Source: Allocoprococcus comes
GTDB lineage: Bacteria > Bacillota > Clostridia > Lachnospirales > Lachnospiraceae
NCBI RefSeq assembly: GCF_013300725.1
Contig: NZ_JAAIMM010000028.1
Location: 1 to 43,693 of the forward strand
Direction of reading: 5' to 3'
DNA length: 43,693 bases
The notes beneath the pieces are model-generated. The model saw nothing but the letters and a program-made list of their open reading frames with translations. It did no database searches and was not told where the DNA came from. Shown piece after piece: positions 7,645 to 14,980 of the stretch (the first letter of the stretch is position 1; each line of letters opens with the position of its first letter). A program made the position numbers and the translations under genes.

Positions 7645-9060
7645 TTATTCCTTCGAAGAAATTTCATCCTTTAACTGATCGTACCATTCTTTAGTCTGTG
7701 CTTCGTTGCTGCTGTTCAGAAAAATGGTGGTATTTTTTGTTTTGATCTGGAGGATCGGAGCGTGTTCGATCCAGATGTACATCTGGCAATGCCCTGTTTT
7801 GCTGCCGCGGAAATTACCGAGAAGTTTGCTGTTATCTTCGGAGCCATCAGACCGGTAGAATTTTTCATCCGGCAGATTATCCAGAAGAGTTACTGATTCC
7901 ACATCGGCAAGAGCAAAGGTTGCTGTTTTATAGCCGGATGTAATAGAATACTGGGCAGCATTTTCCGTCAGGCGGATCGGTGTAAAATCAATCCGGATAC
8001 AGAGGATACACATCCAGAGGAGAAGAAGCCCAGTGCCGACGAGCATTCCTCCGGTGACATATTTCGCAGAAGGGTGTCCGTAGTTCAGAGAATAATTCAT
8101 GCTGTTCACACGGTCCTGTACAAAATACCGTTTGTCATTTGGATTGTTGTACCAGCCTTTTCGCCAGTAATAGTCGTCATCAATATAAAATGGTGTGCTG
8201 TCCTGGGCGAGGATCCGCTCTTTTTCTTTACGTAGCCAGAAAAACACGATCAATATGATGGCAGTTGGTATCAGTTCGAGGAAAATGTAGATTCCCATTC
8301 CAACTCCGCCAATCCAGTTGCTGGATGCAATATCCCGGATGATCCCGAGATAGGCGCCGGTATTGCAAATGTTGGAGAGGAAAAGGAATACGGTGTATAA
8401 ACGCTTTTCCAGTGCGTTGATCTGCAGGTTGATCTGTGAATTTTCACTGTAAATTTTGTTTGGCATATGGGCGAAGAAATAGCCGACACCCATGTAAGCT
8501 GTCGAAACAAGAATTGTGCAGAGGAACATGATTCTGCCATCACTTTCGTTCAGAAGATAAGTACGGATTTGAGGGAAAAACAGCGGGATCAGGATCACTG
8601 CAGCCGGGATCAGATGAAGCTTTGCCGGCAGTATCTTTTTCGCAATTTGTGAGGAAGTGCGGGTATCCACTGCAGCGGACACATCTGCATTTGCTGAGCT
8701 GATCCATCCATTTTTCTGCTTAATGTCGTATACTTTCTGGTGATAATGATAGACACGGAGGATGGTAAGAAGGCAGAATTCTACTAACCACAGTGTCCAT
8801 ACGGTAATAAAAATAGAAAAGTAAGTAAAGCAAAGCAGGCATACCGCAATTCCTGCCAGCATGTTCCACAAATAAAACTGGCGGTTACGCTTTTTATAAA
8901 GCTGGAGAAGCTCTTTTATGTCGGGATGTTCAAGCTCGGATTTGGGAATATGGACTCCCATCAGCATTCCTTCCCGGTATTTTGCAATATTTCCATAGAC
9001 TCCGGCAAAGATGCCGACCATGGAAATGTCTGTAATTAAAAATATAATCAGCATCATCAT
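7645..9060 (-). CDS. Multi-pass membrane protein with DUF5808 and PH-like region, partner of a YtrA-type regulator
   Basis: 471 aa. Membrane helices are visible at about 1-22, 65-105, 148-165, 175-195, 220-275 and 340-365. Between the last two groups lies a soluble piece (YYWRKGWYNNPNDKRYFVQDR) typical of DUF5808, and the C-terminal roughly 95 residues look like a bacterial PH-like domain. The start overlaps the stop of the GntR gene by 4 nt, so they are translationally coupled. GntR/YtrA plus membrane protein pairs are known in cell-envelope stress operons of Firmicutes. The exact function is unknown. Confidence 0.8.
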   Translation of the reverse strand: MMMLIIFLITDISMVGIFAGVYGNIAKYREGMLMGVHIPKSELEHPDIKELLQLYKKRNRQFYLWNMLAGIAVCLLCFTYFSIFITVWTLWLVEFCLLTILRVYHYHQKVYDIKQKNGWISSANADVSAAVDTRTSSQIAKKILPAKLHLIPAAVILIPLFFPQIRTYLLNESDGRIMFLCTILVSTAYMGVGYFFAHMPNKIYSENSQINLQINALEKRLYTVFLFLSNICNTGAYLGIIRDIASSNWIGGVGMGIYIFLELIPTAIILIVFFWLRKEKERILAQDSTPFYIDDDYYWRKGWYNNPNDKRYFVQDRVNSMNYSLNYGHPSAKYVTGGMLVGTGLLLLWMCILCIRIDFTPIRLTENAAQYSITSGYKTATFALADVESVTLLDNLPDEKFYRSDGSEDNSKLLGNFRGSKTGHCQMYIWIEHAPILQIKTKNTTIFLNSSNEAQTKEWYDQLKDEISSKE

Positions 9061-9449
9061 TTCGCTGTTACCTCCATTTCGTTAAATGCTCTCTGGCAGA
9101 GTTCCAGGAAGTCTGTCAGATTCATGCCGTGGAACTTTGCTTCTGCGCTTAAAAGTTCCAGTTCGTCTGCCAGCTTTTCGTCAAAGCGGTTATCTTGTGG
9201 AGCAGAGCAAGTGGGATAACAGATGGTTGTTCCCTTGCGTCGGTCTGTCTCGAGAAAGCCTTCTGCCTTCAAAAGCTGGTAAGCTTTGCTGGCGGTCATG
9301 GTATTGATTCCGAGATCGGTTGCCATCTGGCGGACAGTCGGAAGTGATTCCCCCGGCTCGAATTCACCACGTCCGATTCCTTTGACAATCTCGTTGCGCA
9401 GCTGAAGGTAGATTGGGACTTCGGACTGCATGTTGATCTTGATAATCAT
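9057..9449 (-). CDS. GntR-family regulator, YtrA/YhcF subfamily
   Basis: 130 aa. The winged helix-turn-helix covers residues about 10-75 (VPIYLQLRNEIVKGIGRGEFEPGESLPTVRQMA with ATDLGINTMTASKAYQLLKAEGFL), followed by the short C-terminal tail typical of YtrA-type GntR proteins, too short for an effector domain. It is the first gene of a two-gene operon and lies just downstream of a 31-bp perfect palindrome covering its own promoter, a clear sign of autorepression. Confidence 0.92.
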   Translation of the reverse strand: MIIKINMQSEVPIYLQLRNEIVKGIGRGEFEPGESLPTVRQMATDLGINTMTASKAYQLLKAEGFLETDRRKGTTICYPTCSAPQDNRFDEKLADELELLSAEAKFHGMNLTDFLELCQRAFNEMEVTAK

Positions 9450-9475
9450 ATATCAGCATCTCCTTTCTGTGAGAT

Positions 9476-9506
9476 TTATTTGTATTATATCATATAATAC
9501 AAATAA
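9476..9506. promoter_or_regulatory. 31-bp perfect palindrome over the GntR promoter (operator)
   Basis: Arms TTATTTGTATTATAT (9476-9490) and ATATAATACAAATAA (9492-9506) are exact inverted copies around a single central C. On the minus strand it contains TGATATAAT, an extended -10 element, with TTGTAT 16 nt further upstream. An operator at this place would block RNA polymerase. It ends about 27 bp from the regulator start. Assignment to the adjacent YtrA-type protein is inference. Confidence 0.8.
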
Positions 9507-9541
9507 TACAATAGGAGGATGAAAAAAATCAGGAAAAATAT

Positions 9542-9598
9542 ATACGCGCTTTCAAGGTGCAAATAGATCTTAGAATTTGCTCCTATGAAAGCGCGTAT
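9542..9598 (-). terminator. Long hairpin, probable terminator of the HD gene
   Basis: A 13-bp perfect stem (ATACGCGCTTTCA at 9542-9554 with TGAAAGCGCGTAT at 9586-9598) continues inward through a second 9- to 10-bp paired segment with one mismatch. Read leftward, the hairpin is followed by ATATTTTTCC and a T7 run. It lies about 135 bp beyond the stop of the leftward HD-domain gene, which is rather far, so it could also be part of a small RNA. Positions 9599-9732 hold nothing else that I see. Confidence 0.6.
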
Positions 9599-9732
9599 GT
9601 CAGTTTCCTAATTTTTTATGTGATTTGTGTTTTGATTAAGTTAAACAAATAGCGGGCAAATATTCGCCTGACTAAAATTGTAAAAGTTTAAAAACATTTT
9701 TTACAGCCTGGTAATTTTGCGAGCTAAATGGG

Positions 9733-10515
9733 TTAAAAGGATTGGCTGTTTGTATGGTGTAAATTAATAAAATTCTGCATATAGACACGGATTTCCTCCA
9801 TCTGCTCTTTTGTAACCGGATTGCTGTATGAAATCCGGTCGATAATTCGGTTTAAATAGTCATTCTCTGCTATAATATCAAAGCTTTCTTTGAAGTTAAT
9901 ATCGAAGAAATAGACGATATAAGATACCCAGTAATCCATCTGTGTGACGCGGTCTGCGGAAAGGATACATTTATTTTCAAACACTGTTTCGTATACCTTT
10001 TGGGTTATATTCTGTGTACCGAGTTCTTCTTCAGAAACGTTAATAAAGGTGCTTGTGGAGTCTACGAGCTTTACACGGCAGTTGTCCAATTTGTCCTCAT
10101 CACGGATCAGCTTTGCGTGTAAAAGTGTCTGCGGATCTGAGATCTCAGGGAGTTCATAATCGCTGTGGTGGGCGATTGCAGTGTAAATGATGGAGTCCCA
10201 TTTATCCTCCGGAAGAAAGCGGCGGATCATGCCTTCATCAAAGAGCACCTTTACACCGTAAGCAGCGTGATCCATTGTGCCCGGCTCAAAGCTGTCGTAG
10301 CGCTTTAACTGTTCAAAACGTCCGATGTCGTGAAGTAGTGCAATGAGTCTTGTAAGGTCGGTGTCTTCGGCTGAAAGATGCATCCTTCCGGCAAGCTCTT
10401 CTGCCTGCTTTACAACGCCGTAGGTGTGGATGATCTTTAATTTGATGCGGTCATTTTCGCGGTCGTATCCGTTAAGGTAAGATTCAAATTCTTGTTGTGC
10501 GAGTGGATAGTACAT
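9733..10515 (-). CDS. HD-domain phosphohydrolase
   Basis: 260 aa. The HD superfamily metal-binding pattern is visible: His30, the doublet in LLHDIGR (His62-Asp63), then AIAHHSDYE and RDEDKLDN for the distal ligands. HD enzymes hydrolyse phosphomonoesters or nucleotides; the substrate cannot be assigned here. The gene stands alone, with AGGAGG upstream of the ATG. No sensory or cyclic-nucleotide signature (such as HD-GYP) is present. Confidence 0.88.
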   Translation of the reverse strand: MYYPLAQQEFESYLNGYDRENDRIKLKIIHTYGVVKQAEELAGRMHLSAEDTDLTRLIALLHDIGRFEQLKRYDSFEPGTMDHAAYGVKVLFDEGMIRRFLPEDKWDSIIYTAIAHHSDYELPEISDPQTLLHAKLIRDEDKLDNCRVKLVDSTSTFINVSEEELGTQNITQKVYETVFENKCILSADRVTQMDYWVSYIVYFFDINFKESFDIIAENDYLNRIIDRISYSNPVTKEQMEEIRVYMQNFINLHHTNSQSF

Positions 10516-10644
10516 GAAGTTAAGCCTCCTGAAAATGTATGGTTAGTGATTAAAAGCTTTATGAATATGATAACACAAATTTTATTCTTTTTTAATTGCT
10601 TCTGCCAGAAGAAACCAGTATTATTTGAAATAAGGCGAATGTAG

Positions 10645-10917
10645 AAAATCAAATCATATGATGCCTGTATCAATCAGGACGTGTTGGCAGATTTTCTCAA
10701 GAAACATCGAGCGGAGGTGTTGGAAATGATTTTGACAACATATAATAAAAAATTGCATGAGAAGACATTAAGAAGAGAAGGGCGTGATGAAGGGATACAA
10801 AATATCAATCGACTGAACGGGTATCTGTTAGCAGATAAAAGATACAGTGATTTAGAACGCTCAACAAAAGATCCTGAGTATCAGGAAAAACTCCTGAAAG
10901 AATATGGAATAGAGTAA
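10645..10917 (+). pseudogene. 3' remnant of an Rpn-family (PD-(D/E)XK) nuclease/transposase-like gene
   Basis: After a stop at 10642 the frame is open to 10917 and reads DACINQDVLADFLKKHRAEV, then a charged helix (EKTLRREGRDEGIQ) and YLLADKRYSDLERSTKDPEY. This is the C-terminal part of Rpn/PDDEXK_2 family proteins common in Lachnospiraceae. The catalytic N-terminal two thirds and any start codon with a ribosome binding site are missing; a GTG at 10681 could only give 78 residues. I call it a decayed fragment, followed by a good terminator. Confidence 0.7.
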
Positions 10918-10925
10918 AATAAGAA

Positions 10926-10990
10926 TCCCGTGTCTGCTCGCAGGATAAAGTGCAAGTTACTTTCTCCTGCGCCGGACACGGGAATTTTCT
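10926..10990. terminator. Terminator after the Rpn remnant, possibly bidirectional
   Basis: Nested hairpin: CCCGTGTC pairs with GACACGGG, GCAGGA with TCCTGC and AAAGT with ACTTT, followed on the plus strand by TTTTCTTTTTT. On the minus strand it lies about 55 bp past the GNAT gene stop and could end that transcript too. Confidence 0.75.
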
Positions 10991-11045
10991 TTTTTATAAT
11001 TGCGGATTTCTTCAAAATACTATTGATTGTCATAAAAATACCCCT

Positions 11046-11540
11046 CTATTCAGAAATCCCAATAAATTCATAAGCGATCCGCGGAGTCCCGTCACTGACG
11101 TAAATAATCCCACATTCTTCAAATCCATTCTGCTTAAAGCAAGCCTGCATTGGTTTATTATCCTTGTGGGTATCTACACGCAGATGTGAGATCTGTGTCT
11201 TGCAAAAATCAAAGCAAGCCCGTGCAATCCCTTTGGTTGTTCCGTCAGATGCAAGGCGGTGAACGGTTCCGTATGGAGCCTCGGAACGCCAGCTTCCATT
11301 TTCAATGAGTTGATAGTTCGGCTCGTCTCCGATGATAAGTGTGAAGGTGGCAACGACCTTATCATTTTCTACGCAGATATAACTGTTACCATTCTGGATA
11401 TCCAGTTCGAGATCTTCGAGAGCCGGATAATTTGCATTCCACTGTGTCGGGTTTCCGGTTGCGTGCATGAACTGGCGTGCGGTGTTAAAAATATTTAAAA
11501 TCGTGTCTATATCTTCTGGAAGTGTTTTTCTGATTAACAT
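11046..11540 (-). CDS. GNAT-family N-acetyltransferase
   Basis: 164 aa. It has the GNAT order of elements: an N-terminal MLIRKTLPEDIDTILNIF helix-strand, a central VVATFTLIIGDEPNY strand, the acetyl-CoA region VHRLASDGTTKGIARACFDFC (loop replacing the usual Q/RxxGxG/A) and a C-terminal LRVDTHKDNKPMQACFKQNGFEECG. The last motif is typical of small-molecule acetyltransferases. The substrate is unknown. The gene is monocistronic and divergent from the AAA-ATPase gene. Confidence 0.88.
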   Translation of the reverse strand: MLIRKTLPEDIDTILNIFNTARQFMHATGNPTQWNANYPALEDLELDIQNGNSYICVENDKVVATFTLIIGDEPNYQLIENGSWRSEAPYGTVHRLASDGTTKGIARACFDFCKTQISHLRVDTHKDNKPMQACFKQNGFEECGIIYVSDGTPRIAYEFIGISE

Positions 11541-11705
11541 AGTGATTCGTTACCTTTATCTGTTTTTTGCTGTATATGAAGTATAACATTTGAAATAAAA
11601 AAAGAAAAGGTGGAGAAGAAAACTGAAAGATAGAATCCCTTGCCATTCCCCCACCGCAATGATAAAATCTAAGAAACAGTGGTGCGAAAAGGAGTTGAGA
11701 AGACG

Positions 11706-13304
11706 ATGCCAAAAGTATTCAATACAACAGCAGTATGCATACCGGAAGAACATTATATGGTCGATATATCCAGACGGCTGGAGGAGATCAAAAGCCTCGT
11801 AGATGCCGGCAAATATTTTACGATCAACCGTGCGCGACAATATGGAAAGACAACAACACTTCGTGCATTGTATCGCTATCTGCAAAAAGAATATTATGTT
11901 GTTCTTCTGGATTTTCAGACTTTTGATAATGATAAATTTGAAAATGGAAATGTTTTTTCGGCAGCATTTATCAATTCATTTTTGCGGTCGTTAAAAAGAA
12001 ATACTCTTTCACCAGAACTGGAAGATACGATAAAAAATATTTTGCATAGTACGGATTATACAGATAAATATTTTTCGTTAAAAGAGCTGTTTGAACAGTT
12101 GAGTGATCTCTGTGCGGCAGCAGAAAAAAAGATTGTACTGATGATTGATGAGGTTGACAGTGCATCGAATAACCAGGTGTTTCTGGATTTTCTTGCGCAG
12201 CTTCGTGCTCAGTATATCGAAAGGGATATACAGCCGACATTCCGATCTGTTATTTTGGCGGGTGTATATGACGTAAAGAATTTAAGGCGGAAAATCCGTC
12301 CGGATGAAGTTCATAAATATAACAGTCCGTGGAATATTGCAGCGGATTTTAAAGTAGATATGAGCTTTTTAAGAGAAGAAATTGCAGGAATGCTCGATGA
12401 GTATGAAAAAGATTATCATACAGGAATGGATGTGGAATTACTCGCCGGACTGATCAGAGAGTATACATCCGGATATCCATTCCTGGTGTCGAGAATATGT
12501 CAGCTTCTGGATGAGGAAATCAGTGTGAAGAAGGAGTATGGCGATAAGAAAAGTGCGTGGACGAAGAAGGGATTTCTGGAAGCGGTAAGGATTTTGCTTT
12601 CAGAAAAAAATATGCTGTTTGAGTCGTTGCGTGAAAAATTGGAAAGCTATCAGGAACTGAACAGTATGCTCTATTCACTTTTATTTACGGGAAAAGCGAT
12701 TGTGTATAATTATTATGAGACATCAATCAATATTGCGACCATGTTCGGCTTTGTGAAAAATGAAAATGGAGTGCTTGCAGTTTCCAACCGTATTTTTGAA
12801 ACATGGTTATATAATCTGTATTTGTCATCTGCGGAGATGCAGAAGAAGGAAATCTATGCGGCATCGTTGATTGACAAGAATCAGTTTATCACAAATGGGT
12901 ATTTGAATATGCGATTGGTTCTTGAAAAATTTGTACAGCATTTTCAGGATTTATATGGTGACAGTGATGAGACATTTCTTGAAGATGAAGGTAGAAAATA
13001 TTTTCTTTTGTATTTAAGACCGATCATCAATGGAACAGGCAATTATTATATAGAGACTCAAACCAGAGAGCAGAAACGGACCGATATTATTGTAGACTAT
13101 TTGGGTGAACAGTATATTATCGAAATGAAGATCTGGCATGGAAAGGAATATAATAATCGTGGGGAAAATCAGTTGATAGAATATCTTGATGATTATCATG
13201 TGAAGAAAGGATATATGATCAGCTTTAATTTTAACAGGAAAAAAGAAACTGGTGTCAAAGAAATTACAATTGACGGAAAGACAATTATAGAAGCAATTGT
13301 GTAA
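11706..13304 (+). CDS. AAA-like ATPase fused to a PD-(D/E)XK nuclease domain
   Basis: 532 aa from the ATG at 11706 (GGAG 11 nt upstream; a GTG at 11679 adds nine residues). The N-terminal P-loop NTPase carries a variant Walker A (INRARQYGKTTTL) and Walker B (KIVLMIDEVD). The C-terminal part reads KRTDIIVDYLGEQYIIEMKIWHG, the Asp and Glu-x-Lys core of a PD-(D/E)XK nuclease. This matches the AAA-ATPase-like/DUF1703 group, mobile-looking genes frequent in gut anaerobes with no settled function. It is a single gene with no integrase or modification partner nearby. A tandem 24-bp duplication spans its stop codon. Confidence 0.85.
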   Translation: MPKVFNTTAVCIPEEHYMVDISRRLEEIKSLVDAGKYFTINRARQYGKTTTLRALYRYLQKEYYVVLLDFQTFDNDKFENGNVFSAAFINSFLRSLKRNTLSPELEDTIKNILHSTDYTDKYFSLKELFEQLSDLCAAAEKKIVLMIDEVDSASNNQVFLDFLAQLRAQYIERDIQPTFRSVILAGVYDVKNLRRKIRPDEVHKYNSPWNIAADFKVDMSFLREEIAGMLDEYEKDYHTGMDVELLAGLIREYTSGYPFLVSRICQLLDEEISVKKEYGDKKSAWTKKGFLEAVRILLSEKNMLFESLREKLESYQELNSMLYSLLFTGKAIVYNYYETSINIATMFGFVKNENGVLAVSNRIFETWLYNLYLSSAEMQKKEIYAASLIDKNQFITNGYLNMRLVLEKFVQHFQDLYGDSDETFLEDEGRKYFLLYLRPIINGTGNYYIETQTREQKRTDIIVDYLGEQYIIEMKIWHGKEYNNRGENQLIEYLDDYHVKKGYMISFNFNRKKETGVKEITIDGKTIIEAIV

Positions 13305-13344
13305 CAGTCAGAATTAAAAATTGTGTAACAATCAGAATTAAAAA
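13297..13344 (+). repeat. Tandem 24-bp duplication across a stop codon
   Basis: Two adjacent copies (13297-13320 and 13321-13344) of a unit starting TTGTGTAACA and ending AATTAAAAA, with a single G/A difference. The first copy contains the TAA stop of the AAA/nuclease gene. It looks like a recent slippage or short tandem duplication. Confidence 0.85.
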
Positions 13345-13346
13345 AT

Positions 13347-13402
13347 GCCAGGCAGGATACAGCATGCAAAGGAGGAAAAGGGATTGCTGTACCCTGTCTG
13401 GC
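13347..13402. terminator. Bidirectional terminator between nuclease gene and scrB
   Basis: An 18-nt arm starting GCCAGGCAGG pairs with TGCTGTACCC...CTGGC (13385-13402) with two imperfections. The plus side is followed by GTTTTCG and the minus side by ATTTTTTAATT. It serves the convergent AAA/nuclease gene and scrB. Confidence 0.85.
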
Positions 13403-13407
13403 GTTTT

Positions 13408-13443
13408 CGTATATGGGAAGCTTGGGGGGATTTCCCATATACG
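13408..13443. terminator. Second perfect hairpin directly after scrB
   Basis: CGTATATGGGAA (13408-13419) and TTCCCATATACG (13432-13443) are exact inverted copies with a 12-nt G-rich loop. It touches the scrB stop (13446). On the minus strand it is followed by an AAAACGCC stretch rather than T residues, so it probably protects or helps terminate the scr mRNA with the next hairpin. Confidence 0.6.
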
Positions 13444-13445
13444 AT

Positions 13446-14870
13446 TTACTGAATTTTATCGAATGTAATGTGGGCATTTGGGGAATGCACCACAATCTTA
13501 TAATCATTTGGATAATATCTTGTAGAGAATACGAATTCTCCGTCATTTACAAATACTTCAACGGAAGAAGTATCTGCAAGGATTTTTACATTTTCCAGAG
13601 TGCCGACTTCGGCGTATCGAAGGCTTCTGCCTGCGGATACGGAAGTTTTACTTTTGTTTGTGAAATGCATCTGGAACCGTCCATTCTCATAGTCAAGAAT
13701 CAGTTCATCTGAAAGGACAGCCTGGAAATGATTCTCCTTGATTCCATCTACATTTACTTCATATACCGGGCAGCCGCTCTGGGTAAGTTCGTTCTGAACA
13801 TCCTGAAGCTGCTGTTTTTTTGCATCAAGCTCGCGGACCGGTTTCTGGCAGACCTTGCCATCTTTTACAAAGACTTCTCTTGGAAATGTAAAGCAGTGCT
13901 GCCATCCGTCTTTGATGGTCGGATTGGTATATTCTTCGCAATCCGGCATTCCCATCCAGCTGATATGGATGCGTCTTCCATCTTCTGCTTCGAAGCTCTG
14001 CGGAGCGTAATAGTCAAAACCATAATCCCACAGATGATATGGGGATAACTTGTAGGAACCTAAAATGTCGCCGTCCACAAGGAAGTAACCGGACTGGTAT
14101 ACATTTCGGTCATCCCACTCTCCGCCTTCCAGACCCTGGACAGATGCGGAAAGAATTTTTGTGCCATCTGTTTCAAAGTAATCCGGGCATTCCCACATGT
14201 AACCGAAAGGCTTTTCAGATTCTACACGGCTGCGGAACTTCCAGTTTACCTTGTCAGAAGACTCAAAAATCAATGCCTGACCGACATCATTTTTAGTACG
14301 TGCGCCCTGGATCATGTAGTAGGTATCGCCCTTTTTCCAGACCTTCGGATCGCGCACATGGCAGGTCAGATCAGAAGGATAATCGCTGTTGCGGAGCAGT
14401 TCTTTTTTGCTGCCAAAATGGATTCCATCTTTGGTTGTGACAAGTACGGTATTTGCCTCGCGGCCGGTGTTGATATAATCAAAATCTCCATCTTCCAGCT
14501 TGACATTTCCGGTGTAGTAAAGATACATCGTACCGTCTTCAAGGAAGGCAGATCCGGAATATACACCGTGGCAGTCAAATGGCTGATCCGGGTAGAGGGA
14601 TACACCTTTGTATTCCCAGTCGATCAGATTAGTGCTGGTGTAATGACCCCACATTTTCACACCGCCTTCGGCATTAAATGGGGAGTACTGGAAAAATGCG
14701 TGGAACACACCATCCATCTGACAAAGTCCGTTCGGATCGTTGAGCCAGCCAACCGGAGGCATCAGGTGCAGCTTCTCACGGAACTGCGCGCCGGATGTCT
14801 GTTCTTTTGCTGCCTGATTCTCTTCTGTTATATTTACCAATTTTACAAGGTCTCTGGTTAATGCGTTCAT
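13446..14870 (-). CDS. scrB: Sucrose-6-phosphate hydrolase (GH32)
   Basis: 474 aa. GH32 signatures are all present: WLNDPNG with the nucleophile Asp, the RDPKV motif with the transition-state Asp, and WECPD with the acid/base Glu. The enzyme splits sucrose-6-phosphate, made by the PTS, into glucose-6-phosphate and fructose. I use the ATG at 14870 (AGGAGA 7 nt upstream), which gives the usual family length; an in-frame ATG at 14972 would add 34 residues lacking any family likeness. It is downstream of scrA in the scr gene set, with a hairpin in the gap. Confidence 0.93.
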   Translation of the reverse strand: MNALTRDLVKLVNITEENQAAKEQTSGAQFREKLHLMPPVGWLNDPNGLCQMDGVFHAFFQYSPFNAEGGVKMWGHYTSTNLIDWEYKGVSLYPDQPFDCHGVYSGSAFLEDGTMYLYYTGNVKLEDGDFDYINTGREANTVLVTTKDGIHFGSKKELLRNSDYPSDLTCHVRDPKVWKKGDTYYMIQGARTKNDVGQALIFESSDKVNWKFRSRVESEKPFGYMWECPDYFETDGTKILSASVQGLEGGEWDDRNVYQSGYFLVDGDILGSYKLSPYHLWDYGFDYYAPQSFEAEDGRRIHISWMGMPDCEEYTNPTIKDGWQHCFTFPREVFVKDGKVCQKPVRELDAKKQQLQDVQNELTQSGCPVYEVNVDGIKENHFQAVLSDELILDYENGRFQMHFTNKSKTSVSAGRSLRYAEVGTLENVKILADTSSVEVFVNDGEFVFSTRYYPNDYKIVVHSPNAHITFDKIQ

Positions 14871-14904
14871 ATGATTCTCTCCTGAAAATAGTTCCGCAGG
14901 CAAC

Positions 14905-14940
14905 GGTCCGGAAACCGTAGTGATACGGATATCCGGCACC
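14905..14940 (-). promoter_or_regulatory. Intercistronic hairpin between scrA and scrB
   Basis: GGTCCGGA and TCCGGCACC at the two ends pair with a one-base bulge, enclosing a smaller CCGTA/TACGG stem. There is no T run, so it is more likely an mRNA processing or stability element that sets the scrA:scrB ratio than a terminator. This is inference. Confidence 0.45.
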
Positions 14941-14980
14941 CGCCGCGGGAGACAAATCTGATTATTTGTCATGAGTTATT

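Noticed and set aside
14358-14861. Plus-strand frame of 167 codons opposite scrB
   Set aside because: Antisense shadow of the GH32 gene; no family likeness or ribosome binding site.
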